Source of the DNA: Pseudomonas sp. HN11
Lineage (GTDB): Bacteria > Pseudomonadota > Gammaproteobacteria > Pseudomonadales > Pseudomonadaceae
Direction of reading: 5' to 3'
NCBI RefSeq assembly: GCF_021390155.1
Contig: NZ_CP089985.1
Coordinates: 4,847,001-4,911,000 of the forward strand
Length of the DNA stretch: 64,000 nt
Below the pieces are notes generated by a model, which saw only the letters and a list, made by a program, of their open reading frames with translations, made no database searches and was not told the DNA's origin. Numbering within the stretch: the stretch's first letter is position 1; every line of letters starts with the position of its first letter. Below are positions 54,958-63,921 of the stretch, piece by piece. The position numbers and the translations under genes were made by a program.

Positions 54958-55812
54958 ATGGCGTCCCACGAAGTGCTTCAGGCGTTTGTCCAGGCGGCCA
55001 CCCAGGGCTCCTTTTCAGCGGCGGCGCGCAAGCTGGGCAAGAGCCAGTCCACCGTCAGCGCGGCGGTGGCGAGCCTGGAGATTGACCTGGATGTAGTGCT
55101 CTTCGACCGCAGCAGCCGCAAGCCGGCGCTGACGCCGGCCGGGTATGTGTTGCTGCAACGTGCCGAGCAGGTGCTGGAGGCCAGCAGCCGCCTTGAATTG
55201 GCGGCGAGTCAGTTGTCCCAAGGGTTGGAACCAAAGCTGACGATTGCGATGTCGGACACCTATCAATCGCAGCGTTTTGAAGACGCCGTCATCGCGTTCG
55301 CCGAGCGTTATCCGGACCTGGAACTGGAGTGGCTGATCGCCGAATGCGACGACCTGATAGACCTGGTGCAAAGCGGCCGGGCGCAGATTGCGTTTATCGA
55401 ACAGCAAGACGTTTACCCACCCGACTTGACCAGTTCGCCGGTACAGGAACGCACGGAAACGGCGTTGTTCGTGTCGGCGCAACATGCGTTGGCCAGCCTG
55501 GAGACCATCGACCAGCAGACCTTGAAACAGCACCGCGAATTGCGCCTGGCGAGCATCGTCAAACCCTATGACAACCGGGCGGCAGGCCGGGTCTGGTCCG
55601 CCGCCAGCTACCTGATGTTGATGGAAATGGCTCAATTGGGGTTCGGCTGGGCGCCTTTGCCGCGCTGGCTGGTGGAACGCTTTGGCAATGCCGGGATGGT
55701 TGAACTCAAGGTCCGTGGTTGGCCACGCTCGGTGACGGTGGATGCGTTGTGGTCGCGCCAGCATCCGCCAGGGCCGGCGGGGAGTTGGTTGTTGAACGCG
55801 ATGCTGGAGTGA
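54958..55812 (+). CDS. LysR-type regulator of the PACE gene
   Basis: This 284-residue regulator has an HTH at about 5-60 (VLQAFVQAATQGSFSAAARK, SQSTVSAAVASLEIDLD). It is divergent from the PACE gene with 89 bp between, the usual arrangement for aceI-like/aceR-like pairs. It probably activates or represses the efflux gene in response to its substrate (inference). Confidence 0.9.
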   Translation: MASHEVLQAFVQAATQGSFSAAARKLGKSQSTVSAAVASLEIDLDVVLFDRSSRKPALTPAGYVLLQRAEQVLEASSRLELAASQLSQGLEPKLTIAMSDTYQSQRFEDAVIAFAERYPDLELEWLIAECDDLIDLVQSGRAQIAFIEQQDVYPPDLTSSPVQERTETALFVSAQHALASLETIDQQTLKQHRELRLASIVKPYDNRAAGRVWSAASYLMLMEMAQLGFGWAPLPRWLVERFGNAGMVELKVRGWPRSVTVDALWSRQHPPGPAGSWLLNAMLE

Positions 55813-55836
55813 TCACATCCAGACGATGGAGATCAA

Positions 55837-55925
55837 TGTGGGGGCTGGTATCTACACATCTTTTAAGGGATCACTACAATATTGTGTAGATACCTATGCG
55901 TATCGCAGGCAAGCCAGCTCCCACA
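55837..55925. repeat. REPIN with an internal long palindrome
   Basis: The outer arms TGTGGGGGCTGG and CCAGCTCCCACA face each other as in a REPIN. Nested inside, GGTATCTACACA (55847-55858) and TGTGTAGATACC (55883-55894) form a perfect 12-bp inverted repeat. The left REP arm lacks the usual CTTGCC-CGAT continuation that the right arm keeps (GCGTATCGCAGGCAAGCCAG). Confidence 0.8.
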
Positions 55926-55934
55926 TTTTGATCT

Positions 55935-57158
55935 CTATTGTCTGGGGAGTTTGAGTTCGGCGAGGCGTCGTTCCAGGAAGCGTTTTTCCGGGGTTTGTTG
56001 TGTCAGTGACAAGGCTTTTTCATAAGCAGTGCGGGCCTCTTCGGTACGTCCCAACTGCCGACAAAACTCACCCCTCGCCGAATGCGCCAGGTGGTAATCC
56101 AGCAACTCGCCACGTGCCAGAATCTCCTCTATTTGCTGCAAACCTGTCAGAGGACCATCACGCATGGCCACCGCAACGGCCCGGTTCAACTCGATCACCG
56201 GTGACGGCATTGCCCTAAGCAACACGTCATAGAGCCCGATGATCTGCGGCCAGTCCGTCTCTTCTGCACGCGTGGCTTCGGCGTGCACCGCCGCAATCGC
56301 CGCCTGCAGGCAGTACGGCCCAAAGCGCCGAGAGCTCAGCGCACGCTCCACCAGCGCGCAGCCTTCGGCAATCAGGGCCGCCTCCCACAGCGAACGATCC
56401 TGTTGATCCAGCAGCACCAACTCTCCACTGGCCGAGGTACGCGCCGGGCGACGGGATTCGTGCAGCAACATCAACGCCAGCAGGCCCATGACTTCCGGTT
56501 CAGGCAACAGCTCCATCAGCAAGTGGCCCAGTCGAATGGCTTCGCGCGTCAAATCCTCGCGAGTCAGGTCAGCGCCCATCGACGCCGAATACCCCTCGTT
56601 GAACACCAGGTAAATCACTCGCAGCACACTGTCCAAACGTTCGGGCAGTTCATCCAGGGACGGCACTTGATAAGGAATCCTGGCCTCACGGATCTTGGCC
56701 TTGGCCCGCACGATGCGCTGGGCAATGGTGGCCGGCGTGGCCAAAAACGCCCGGGCGATTTCTTCGGTGGTGAGGTCGCAGATCTCGCGCAAGGTCAGCG
56801 CCGCCTGGGCATCCGCCGCCAGCGCCGGGTGGCAGCAGGTGAAGATCAGCCGTAGGCGGTCGTCTTCCACGTCTTCATCGCTCCAGTCAGCCGCTTCCAG
56901 CGCATTGGCCTGCTCCTGCAACAACGGGGTGAATCGCGCCTGGCGGCGTAGACGGTCGATGGCCTTGAAGCGCCCGGTTGATATCAGCCAAGCCCTTGGA
57001 TTGTCCGGCAGACCGTCCAGCGGCCAACGCTGCACTGCGACGAAGAACGCCTCGTGCAGGGCCTCCTCGGCCAAATCGAAATCGCCGAGCAAGCGAATCA
57101 GCGTCGCGAGTACCCGGCGTGATTCGCTGCGGTAGATGGTTTCGACCGACAGGGTCAA
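55935..57158 (-). CDS. ECF42-type RNA polymerase sigma factor
   Basis: This 407-residue sigma factor is much longer than usual ECFs. Sigma region 2 (about 10-75: RLLGDFDLAEEALHEAFFVA, LISTGRFKAIDRLRRQ) and region 4 (ALTLREICDLTTEEIARAFL) are present. A C-terminal extension of ~220 residues, TPR-like, with AIAAVHAEATRAEETDWPQI and SPVIELNRAVAVAMRDGP, follows. This plan is ECF42, which works without an anti-sigma factor. Its start overlaps the SRPBCC stop by 4 bp. It ends an operon with a DGPF protein, the usual ECF42 partner. Confidence 0.9.
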   Translation of the reverse strand: MTLSVETIYRSESRRVLATLIRLLGDFDLAEEALHEAFFVAVQRWPLDGLPDNPRAWLISTGRFKAIDRLRRQARFTPLLQEQANALEAADWSDEDVEDDRLRLIFTCCHPALAADAQAALTLREICDLTTEEIARAFLATPATIAQRIVRAKAKIREARIPYQVPSLDELPERLDSVLRVIYLVFNEGYSASMGADLTREDLTREAIRLGHLLMELLPEPEVMGLLALMLLHESRRPARTSASGELVLLDQQDRSLWEAALIAEGCALVERALSSRRFGPYCLQAAIAAVHAEATRAEETDWPQIIGLYDVLLRAMPSPVIELNRAVAVAMRDGPLTGLQQIEEILARGELLDYHLAHSARGEFCRQLGRTEEARTAYEKALSLTQQTPEKRFLERRLAELKLPRQ

Positions 57159-57634
57159 TCGGGCATGCCCTGGGTCACCAACGTCACCAGCCTGTCCAGG
57201 CTCTGGCCCCAGCCATCGTGAAAGCCCATGGCCTCGTGCGCCTGCTTGTCTTCGGCACTCCAGTGCATTGCGCGGGCGATGTAGAGGGTCTTGTTACCCT
57301 CGACTTCCTGCAGGGTCACTTCGGCGGTCATGAACGGCTTGCCCGATGGAATCCAGCCGGGCGTAAAGGCATCGGTAAACACAAGGCGTCGTGGCGCAAC
57401 GATCTCCAGGAACACGCCCTGGGTCGGGTATTCAGCGCCGTCCGGCGCGCGCATCAGGGTACGAAACAGACCACCGACCCACAGGTTCATTTCGCACTCA
57501 GGGGTGGTCATGCCGTGGGGGCCCCACCATTGCTGGAGCAAGGCAGGCTCGGTCCAGGCACGGAACACCCGGCTGCGCGGCGCATCGATCACGCGACTGA
57601 TGGACAATTCAAACTCGGCAGGTTGCGTAGACAT
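57155..57634 (-). CDS. SRPBCC (AHSA1-like) protein
   Basis: This 159-residue START-like ligand-binding protein shows ISRVIDAPRSRVFRAWTEPA, LLQQWWGPHGMTT and the C-terminal GFHDGWGQSLDRLVTLV, typical of the AHSA1/SRPBCC group. It lies between the DGPF and sigma genes of the ECF42 operon, overlapping the latter. The ligand is unknown. Confidence 0.9.
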   Translation of the reverse strand: MSTQPAEFELSISRVIDAPRSRVFRAWTEPALLQQWWGPHGMTTPECEMNLWVGGLFRTLMRAPDGAEYPTQGVFLEIVAPRRLVFTDAFTPGWIPSGKPFMTAEVTLQEVEGNKTLYIARAMHWSAEDKQAHEAMGFHDGWGQSLDRLVTLVTQGMPD

Positions 57635-57668
57635 GGGGTAAACCTCTTGAGTCTTATGGTTATTGTGT

Positions 57669-58013
57669 TCAGAGATTCAATTCGCGCACGGGGCGCACTT
57701 CCACACTGCCAACCCGGGCGGCCGGAATGCCACCGGCCACCTGGATCGCTTCGTTCAAGTCGCGAGCCTCGATCAGGTAGAACCCGGCGAGTTGCTCCTT
57801 GGTTTCGGCAAACGGCCCGTCTGTGATCGACAGCTTGCCATTGCGCATGCGCACGGTGGTGGCGGTGGTCACCGACTCCAGAGGCTCGGCAGCCAGCATG
57901 CGACCGCTGGCCTGAACGGACTGCGCGTAGGCGAAGCACTCCGGGTCTGCCGGGCTGTCCGGCGAGGTGTGCAGCACCTGTTCGTTGCTGTAGATCAGGC
58001 AGAGGTATTTCAT
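57669..58013 (-). CDS. YCII-related DGPF-domain protein
   Basis: This 114-residue YciI-like protein has the name-giving motif in SITDGPFAETKEQLAGFYLI and a start MKYLCLIYSNEQVL. DGPF proteins are the conserved neighbours of ECF42 sigma factors. It lies third from the end in the four-gene operon, 34 bp before the SRPBCC gene. The role is unknown. Confidence 0.92.
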   Translation of the reverse strand: MKYLCLIYSNEQVLHTSPDSPADPECFAYAQSVQASGRMLAAEPLESVTTATTVRMRNGKLSITDGPFAETKEQLAGFYLIEARDLNEAIQVAGGIPAARVGSVEVRPVRELNL

Positions 58014-58055
58014 GTGCTTCTCCGTTTTCGGACTACTGACTATAGATCGCGGCCG

Positions 58056-58475
58056 TCAAGGTTTCAGGTCGAACAGACCGATGCCGGTTTCCATGTCGAA
58101 GGGTGCAGACCAGTGCTCATGCACCACCTTCCATTGTCCATTGAGGCGTTGATAACCGGCGCTGACACGCATCCAGCAGGTTTTCAGCACGCCATCCGGC
58201 CCGGTGCCGCCACAGTGCGCCAGCCAATGGGCAAAGGCACTGTCCTCTCCGGCCACGATATGCAGCTCATGAAAGTCAAAAACGCCGGGGCCGGGGCAAA
58301 ACTCCATGCAGGCCTTCCAATGGGCCTGGTAAGCGGCCTTGCCCTTGAATTGCAGGGCGCCAACGGCATCGAACGCGACGATATCGTCGGCGTAAAAGCT
58401 GACAATCTTCTCGACATCCTTGGCGGTGACGGCTTGTTTCCATTGTTCGATCAGGGTGTTGATGGCAGTGCTCAT
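58056..58475 (-). CDS. SnoaL/NTF2-like protein
   Basis: This 139-residue NTF2-fold protein shows IEQWKQAVTAKDVEKIVSFY, DDIVAFDAVGALQFKG and WKVVHEHWSAPFDM. The ATG at 58475 has GAGGAG 7 bases before. It is first in the ECF42 operon, directly after the predicted ECF42 promoter. The substrate or role is unknown. Confidence 0.9.
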   Translation of the reverse strand: MSTAINTLIEQWKQAVTAKDVEKIVSFYADDIVAFDAVGALQFKGKAAYQAHWKACMEFCPGPGVFDFHELHIVAGEDSAFAHWLAHCGGTGPDGVLKTCWMRVSAGYQRLNGQWKVVHEHWSAPFDMETGIGLFDLKP

Positions 58476-58530
58476 GGCAATACTCCTCGGGATGCTTCTG
58501 GGGGTGGAAAAATCACGGAAGACGCCCTTA

Positions 58531-58557
58531 GTCGAATGCCCATCCGGCAAATCGACA
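58531..58557 (-). promoter_or_regulatory. Predicted ECF42 promoter
   Basis: On the minus strand TGTCGA (58552-58557), 17 bases, then CGAC (58531-58534) matches the ECF42 target pattern as I recall it (TGTCGA at -35, CGA(T/C) or similar at -10). It lies about 55 bp before the SnoaL start, so the sigma factor would drive its own operon. Confidence 0.6.
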
Positions 58558-58634
58558 TACGGTTTAAAAATATTTTCGTCCCTGGCAAAACCGCTAGAAT
58601 CCGCCCTCTTTGTAGGATTTCGGATACGCCCCCG

Positions 58635-59123
58635 ATGGAAACCCGCCTCGCCCTCTATGAGACGCTGAGCCTTGTGCAGAAACAGCAACTCGACACCCTG
58701 CAAGTGCATCCCGAGCAACTAGCATATTCCGGTGATATCTACTGTGCGCTGAACAGCCTGCTGGTCAATCCCCATCCCACCGCGATCAAAGGCTTCGCCC
58801 TGCTCGCCGACGAAATACCTGTGGCCTTCCTCCTGCTCAAACGCCCACCTTGCTTGCCCCACTGGGCCGATGAGCACTGCGCGACCTTGCACGCGTTGCA
58901 GGTGGATCGGCATCACCAAGGGCGTGGATTCGGTAAAGCCTGTCTGCAGGCGCTGCCCGCAGCGGCATTGCAGGCGTGGCCTCAGATCAAGGGGCTGGAG
59001 TTGTCGGTGGATACGGACAACGTGGCGGCGATGGGCTTGTATTTGAAGGCTGGGTGGGTGGATAGCGGGGAGGCGTATAAGGGCCGGATTGGGTATGAGC
59101 GCCGGCTGGCGTTGGTATTTTGA
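58635..59123 (+). CDS. GNAT-family N-acetyltransferase
   Basis: This 162-residue acetyl-CoA-dependent transferase has the motif A-type loop ALQVDRHHQGRGFGKACLQA and the motif B end ELSVDTDNVAAMGLYLKAGW. It is divergent from the ECF42 operon. The start is followed by TRLALYETLS. The acceptor substrate is unknown. The next gene begins 20 bp downstream, suggesting cotranscription. Confidence 0.9.
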   Translation: METRLALYETLSLVQKQQLDTLQVHPEQLAYSGDIYCALNSLLVNPHPTAIKGFALLADEIPVAFLLLKRPPCLPHWADEHCATLHALQVDRHHQGRGFGKACLQALPAAALQAWPQIKGLELSVDTDNVAAMGLYLKAGWVDSGEAYKGRIGYERRLALVF

Positions 59124-59143
59124 ACGATAAGGAGGCGGTAAGC

Positions 59144-59749
59144 ATGCTGACAACTCTCGAACAACTCGAAGCCCTCTACGGCCTCCCCCACGAGCGCGCC
59201 GTGCGCAAGGAAATCCCGTTTCTCAACGAGGATTACCAAGCCATGGTACGGGCTTCGCCGTTGGTGGTGGTGAGTTCGTCCGGGCCCGACGGTATCGACG
59301 GTTCGCCACGCGGTGATGTGCCGGGCTTCGTGCGGATTGTAGATGAGCACACCCTGGCGATTCCGGATCGACCGGGCAACAACCGCTTGGATACCTTGCG
59401 CAATCTGGTGCAGGACCCGCGCATTGCCTTGCTGTTCATCATTCCGGGTATTGGCGAGACCTTGCGCGTGAATGGCAGGGCGCAGATCTCCATCGAGCCT
59501 GAACTGCTGGAGAGTTTTGCGGTGAATGGAAAACCGGCGCGGTCGGTGATTCTGGTGCAGGTGGAGGCCGCGTATTTCCACTGTTCCAAGGCCTTTGTAC
59601 GCTCGGACTGCTGGAACCCCGAGAAGCACCTGGACCGCTCGGCACTGCCCTCGGCGGGGGCGTTTCACAAGCGCCTCAATGATGGGCAGTTTGACGCCGA
59701 GGCGTATGACCGGGAGATGCCGGAGCGGGTCAGAAGTACGCTGTATTGA
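59144..59749 (+). CDS. Pyridoxamine 5'-phosphate oxidase-family flavin-binding protein
   Basis: This 201-residue split-barrel protein resembles the MSMEG_1061 subfamily of PPOX-like proteins (SPLVVVSSSGPDGIDGSPRG, IPDRPGNNRLDTLRNLV, IGETLRVNGRAQIS). It probably binds FMN or F420. AAGGAGG lies 8 bases before the ATG at 59144. It follows the GNAT gene by 20 bp and ends in a strong hairpin. Confidence 0.88.
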   Translation: MLTTLEQLEALYGLPHERAVRKEIPFLNEDYQAMVRASPLVVVSSSGPDGIDGSPRGDVPGFVRIVDEHTLAIPDRPGNNRLDTLRNLVQDPRIALLFIIPGIGETLRVNGRAQISIEPELLESFAVNGKPARSVILVQVEAAYFHCSKAFVRSDCWNPEKHLDRSALPSAGAFHKRLNDGQFDAEAYDREMPERVRSTLY

Positions 59750-59755
59750 TTCACC

Positions 59756-59785
59756 TGCAGGCGCCGGCTTGCTGGCGCCTGCAGG
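59756..59785. terminator. Hairpin between the PPOX and GyrI-like genes
   Basis: The perfect 11-bp arms CTGCAGGCGCC and GGCGCCTGCAG enclose 8 bases. It has no T tract, but its place between convergent genes suggests a bidirectional transcript end. Confidence 0.7.
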
Positions 59786-59792
59786 GTTGCGG

Positions 59793-60272
59793 TCAGCCTC
59801 TTTCACCTACCGGCAACCAGATCTCCACCGTACCGGTGCCCTTGCGCGCATCAAAATCGGCGCTGTAGCGCTCGAAATCCGCGCCCATCACTTTGTACCC
59901 CGAGTGCGGCAGCCACTCGAACATGATGCGTTCGTACGTTTGCTCAAGCGCCTGCACCGGCCCGCAATGTGGGAATACGGCGTAGTTGAGTGGTGAGATT
60001 TCGATGTACTCGAAGTTGCTCGGCACATCGGCTTTGGTCGGGACTTCGACACCGGCCATGTAGTCGAATTCGCCCTGCTTGGGGTTATGACAAACACCAT
60101 AGGTCACACCGCCAACGCGCTTCTTGATGTCTTTGATGCAAGTATCGAACAACTCCCACAGCTTGGGGATATCGCCCACGGTGGCCTTCGAATAACGCCC
60201 TTGCACCCCGGCGATCACCAGGGCTTTACCGGCTTCCATGCGTGGCTCTAACGGTTGCTTTGTCTGCTGATC
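59793..60272 (-). CDS. GyrI-like effector-binding (SbmC/AraC-E type) protein
   Basis: This 159-residue stand-alone GyrI-like domain has KALVIAGVQGRYSKATVGDI, TYGVCHNPKQGEFDYMAGVE and the end motif VEIWLPVGER. Such proteins bind small molecules or inhibit gyrase; the ligand is unknown. AGGAG lies about 10 bases before the ATG at 60272. It is divergent from alaC. Confidence 0.88.
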   Translation of the reverse strand, partial: DQQTKQPLEPRMEAGKALVIAGVQGRYSKATVGDIPKLWELFDTCIKDIKKRVGGVTYGVCHNPKQGEFDYMAGVEVPTKADVPSNFEYIEISPLNYAVFPHCGPVQALEQTYERIMFEWLPHSGYKVMGADFERYSADFDARKGTGTVEIWLPVGERG

Positions 60273-60469
60273 CATACGAACAGTCTCCTTCTTATGAGGG
60301 AACAAACCCGCATCGAGTATAGGGGCATATCCACGCTGAGCTCCATGCAGAAAATTTTCCTAGAATCTGGACAAAGGGCCATCATCGCCCGTATTGTCCG
60401 TCCCGCAGGCCACCGCAGTGGCCGACGTCGCTCGGACGGTTCCGGGCGCTTACGTACTTCGAGGCAACA

Positions 60470-61681
60470 ATGGCAGACCTTGGTTCGCCGCGCCGCTTTG
60501 CGCGCATAGATCGACTCCCCCCTTACGTTTTCAATATCACTGCCGAGCTGAAGATGGCTGCGCGTCGGCGTGGCGAAGACATCATCGACTTGAGCATGGG
60601 CAACCCTGACGGTGCCACGCCGCCGCATATTGTCGAAAAACTTGTGCAAGTCGCCCAGCGCGAAGACACCCATGGCTACTCCACCTCCAAAGGCATTCCG
60701 CGTCTGCGCCGGGCGATTTCGCGCTGGTACAAGGACCGTTATGAAGTGGACATCGACCCCGAGTCGGAAGCCATCGTCACCATCGGTTCCAAGGAAGGCC
60801 TGGCACACTTGATGTTGGCCACCCTGGACCAAGGCGACACCGTGCTGGTGCCCAACCCGAGTTACCCGATTCACATCTACGGCGCGGTGATTGCCGGCGC
60901 CCAGGTGCGTTCGGTGCCACTGATTCCCGGTGTGGACTTCTTCGCGGAGCTGGAACGGGCGATTCGCGGCTCGATCCCCAAGCCGAAGATGATGATCCTC
61001 GGTTTCCCGTCCAACCCCACCGCGCAGTGCGTGGAACTGGACTTCTTCGAACGTGTGATTGCGCTGGCCAAGCAATACGACGTGCTGGTGGTCCACGACC
61101 TGGCCTATGCCGACATCGTCTACGACGGCTGGAAAGCCCCGTCGATCATGCAGGTGCCGGGTGCCAAGGACATTGCGGTGGAGTTTTTCACCCTGTCCAA
61201 GAGCTATAACATGGCCGGCTGGCGCATTGGTTTCATGGTGGGCAACCCGGAACTGGTCAACGCCCTGGCGCGGATCAAGAGTTACCACGACTATGGCACT
61301 TTCACCCCGCTGCAAGTGGCGGCGATTGCTGCATTGGAAGGCGATCAGCAGTGCGTGAAAGACATCGCCGAGCAGTACCGCCAGCGCCGTAATGTGCTGG
61401 TCAAGGGCCTGCATGAGCTGGGCTGGATGGTCGAGAATCCAAAGGCATCGATGTACGTCTGGGCAAAGATTCCCGAGCAATATGCGGCCATGGGTTCGCT
61501 GGAGTTCGCCAAGAAATTGCTGCTTGAGGCGAAGGTGTGTGTGTCGCCAGGCATCGGCTTTGGCGAGTATGGCGATGACCATGTACGCTTTGCGCTGATC
61601 GAGAACCAGGACCGGATTCGCCAGGCGGTGCGGGGGATTCGTGGGATGTTCCGGGCGGATGGGCTGGTCACCAAAGCCTGA
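60470..61681 (+). CDS. alaC: Alanine transaminase
   Basis: This 403-residue PLP-dependent class I/II aminotransferase interconverts pyruvate/glutamate and alanine/2-oxoglutarate in the cytoplasm. It starts [18 protein letters not shown], with [40 protein letters not shown] and the PLP lysine in [12 protein letters not shown] (K244). GAGG lies before ATG. The resemblance to E. coli AlaC is strong. Confidence 0.93.
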   Translation: MADLGSPRRFARIDRLPPYVFNITAELKMAARRRGEDIIDLSMGNPDGATPPHIVEKLVQVAQREDTHGYSTSKGIPRLRRAISRWYKDRYEVDIDPESEAIVTIGSKEGLAHLMLATLDQGDTVLVPNPSYPIHIYGAVIAGAQVRSVPLIPGVDFFAELERAIRGSIPKPKMMILGFPSNPTAQCVELDFFERVIALAKQYDVLVVHDLAYADIVYDGWKAPSIMQVPGAKDIAVEFFTLSKSYNMAGWRIGFMVGNPELVNALARIKSYHDYGTFTPLQVAAIAALEGDQQCVKDIAEQYRQRRNVLVKGLHELGWMVENPKASMYVWAKIPEQYAAMGSLEFAKKLLLEAKVCVSPGIGFGEYGDDHVRFALIENQDRIRQAVRGIRGMFRADGLVTKA

Positions 61682-61712
61682 CCCGAACCACCTGTTGGAA
61701 TGTGGTTAAAAT

Positions 61713-61743
61713 TGTGGGAGCGGGCTTGCTCGCTCCCACATTT
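61713..61743. repeat. REP hairpin after alaC
   Basis: TGTGGGAGCGGGC-TT-GCTCGCTCCCACA is a REP-type inverted repeat between alaC and the convergent gntT. It may act as a transcript end. Confidence 0.8.
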
Positions 61744-61779
61744 GGATTGGGTTTTCACCCCAGCTTGATGGTGTGCCTG

Positions 61780-63132
61780 TTAGACCACCAGCGACAGCAA
61801 CATGATAAAGATCAGGGCCACGATAGACAGGATGGTTTCCATCGCCGTCCAGGTCTTGAACGTCTCGGCCACGGTCATGTTGAAGTACTGCTTCACCAGC
61901 CAGAACCCCGCATCGTTGACGTGAGACAGGATCAACGAACCCGCCCCCGTCGCCAATACCAGCAACTCACGGTTAACCCCTGGAATCATCCCCACCACCG
62001 GCACCACGATGCCCGCGCCAGTAATGGTGGCCACCGTGGCCGAACCGGTCGCCACACGAATCACCGCCGCCACCAGCCACGCCAGCAGGATCGGGTTGAT
62101 CTGTGCGTTCACCGCCATGTGGCCGATCACGTCACCCACGCCACTGGTCACCAGCATCTGCTTGAAACCGCCACCGGCGCCGATGATCAGGATGATCGCC
62201 GCGGTCGGCGCCAGGCTGGCGTCGAGCAGCTTGAGGATCTGCTTGGAGTGGATACCCTGGCGATGACCAAAGGTGTACAGCGACAGCAGCAGCGCCAGCA
62301 GCAGCGCGGTAATCGGGTGACCGATCATGTCCATCCAGTTGCGCACCACATTGCCTTCGGCGAACGCGATGTCGGCGAAGGTTTTCAGCAGCATCAGGAA
62401 CACCGGCAACAACACGGTGACCAGTGTGATACCGAAGCTTGGCAGCGACTTGTTATCAGTCTCGCGGGCCAGTTGGTCGACCAGTTCCTGGGACGGGTTG
62501 CCCGGAATGTATTTGGCGATGAACGTACCGAAGATCGGGCCGGCGATGATGGCGGTCGGCAGTGCGACGATCAGGCCGTAGAGGATGGTCTTGCCGATGT
62601 CAGCGCCAAACACACCGATGGCCAGCAGCGGGCCCGGGTGCGGTGGCACCAGGCCGTGTACCGCCGATAGACCGGCGAGCAGCGGGATACCGATCTTGAT
62701 CAGCGACACGCCGGTGCGGCGCGCGACGATAAACACCAGCGGGATCAGCAGCACAAAGCCGATCTCGAAGAACAGCGGGATGCCCACCAGGAACGCGGCG
62801 AACATCATGGCCCACTGGACCTTCTCTTTGCCGAAGGCGCGGATCAAGGTCTGGGCGATCTGATCGGCACCACCGGATTCGGCCATCATCTTGCCGAGCA
62901 TCGTGCCCAGCGCGAGGATGATGCCGACAAAGCCGAGCACCCCGCCAAAACCGTCCTGGAACGCCTTGATGATCTTGTCCACGGGCATGCCCGAGGTCAG
63001 GCCGAGGAAGCCGGCCGCGATGATCAGGGCGATGAACGGGTGCACCTTGAACTTGGTGATCAGAACGATCAACCCGATGATAGTGACCACTGCATCAAGC
63101 AGCAGGTAGGACTCGTGGGACATGCCAAACAT
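61780..63132 (-). CDS. gntT: Gluconate permease (GntP family)
   Basis: This 450-residue inner-membrane GntP-family importer of gluconate has many hydrophobic segments, with GGADQIAQTLIRAFGKEKVQ, VPPHPGPLLAIGVFGADIGK and NDAGFWLVKQYFNM typical of GntT/GntP. AGGAGA lies 8 bases before ATG. It follows gntK by 84 bp containing a GntR-type site. Imported gluconate is phosphorylated by GntK and enters the Entner-Doudoroff route. Confidence 0.93.
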   Translation of the reverse strand: MFGMSHESYLLLDAVVTIIGLIVLITKFKVHPFIALIIAAGFLGLTSGMPVDKIIKAFQDGFGGVLGFVGIILALGTMLGKMMAESGGADQIAQTLIRAFGKEKVQWAMMFAAFLVGIPLFFEIGFVLLIPLVFIVARRTGVSLIKIGIPLLAGLSAVHGLVPPHPGPLLAIGVFGADIGKTILYGLIVALPTAIIAGPIFGTFIAKYIPGNPSQELVDQLARETDNKSLPSFGITLVTVLLPVFLMLLKTFADIAFAEGNVVRNWMDMIGHPITALLLALLLSLYTFGHRQGIHSKQILKLLDASLAPTAAIILIIGAGGGFKQMLVTSGVGDVIGHMAVNAQINPILLAWLVAAVIRVATGSATVATITGAGIVVPVVGMIPGVNRELLVLATGAGSLILSHVNDAGFWLVKQYFNMTVAETFKTWTAMETILSIVALIFIMLLSLVV

Positions 63133-63192
63133 GGGGGATCTCTCCTGTTTGTTGTTGTTATTAAAGCGGGTGTTGAATTTCCTGCCGGGGAT

Positions 63193-63206
63193 AGCGCTAT
63201 CTTTTC
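63193..63206 (-). promoter_or_regulatory. Candidate GntR operator before gntT
   Basis: The minus strand has AAAGATAGCGCT, close to the Pseudomonas GntR site AC-N-AAG-N-TAGCGCT (the AC is GA here). It is in the gntK-gntT gap, suggesting an internal control point. Confidence 0.55.
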
Positions 63207-63216
63207 CGGCAAAAAA

Positions 63217-63750
63217 TCAATGGGTTGGTTCAAAGCCGTGTTGCAGCCACCAGGCGTTGGTCTGCTCTGCCAGTTCCTCGACGCTGTCTTCACTGGCGTT
63301 GAGGGCCAGGGTCAGCGGCTCGCCTTTGGGCGATTCAAGGGTGGCGAACTGGCTGTCGATCAGGCTGGCTGGCATGAAATGGCCGGGGCGATGGGACACG
63401 CGGTCGGCGGCCACGGCGCGGGTCAGCTCCAAAAAGACAAAACCCAGGCCCGGTGCGGCTTCGCGCAGATGATCGCGGTATTTCTTTTTCAGGGCGGAAC
63501 AGGTGAGCACGGGATGCTCGCCCGCTTTGAGCGAACGGCGCAGTTCATCGCACAGGATGTCGAGCCAGCCGGCGCGGTCGTCGTCGTTGAGGGGGTGGCC
63601 GGCGCTCATCTTTTCGATATTGGCGGCGGGGTGAAAGCTGTCGCCTTCAATGGCGGTGGCACCGTTCAGGCGGCACAGGGCCTCGCTGACGCTGGACTTG
63701 CCGCAGCCGGAAACACCCATAATGACCAGGGCGGTAACAGGTTGACTCAT
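63217..63750 (-). CDS. gntK: Gluconokinase
   Basis: This 177-residue P-loop kinase phosphorylates gluconate to 6-phosphogluconate. It has the Walker A GVSGCGKSSVSEAL, GDSFHPAANIEKMSAGHPLN, DDDRAGWLDIL and SALKKKYRDHLR. The ATG at 63750 has GAGG 6 bases before. It precedes gntT and lies opposite gntR, which starts at 63964. Confidence 0.95.
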   Translation of the reverse strand: MSQPVTALVIMGVSGCGKSSVSEALCRLNGATAIEGDSFHPAANIEKMSAGHPLNDDDRAGWLDILCDELRRSLKAGEHPVLTCSALKKKYRDHLREAAPGLGFVFLELTRAVAADRVSHRPGHFMPASLIDSQFATLESPKGEPLTLALNASEDSVEELAEQTNAWWLQHGFEPTH

Positions 63751-63771
63751 GAAACACCTCAGGACGCAGAT

Positions 63772-63785
63772 AGCGCTACCTTTGC
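63772..63785 (-). promoter_or_regulatory. Candidate GntR operator before gntK
   Basis: The minus strand has GCAAAGGTAGCGCT, close to AC-N-AAG-N-TAGCGCT with a GC in place of the first AC. It lies 22 bp before the gntK start. Confidence 0.65.
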
Positions 63786-63921
63786 ACGCTGTAAGGCTAG
63801 TGCAAAAACAGGCTTTCCCGCGCCGTCTTGTCATTTTTATGGAGTGACGCGTGCATCCGCTCCAATCATTTGAACCGGATCAGGCAACCCAAAGTTCAAG
63901 CATTTGCAGCCATTTGGAGAC

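Noticed and set aside
60248..61582. A 444-codon minus-strand frame across alaC
   Set aside because: alaC on the plus strand has all aminotransferase motifs; the minus frame has no recognisable content.
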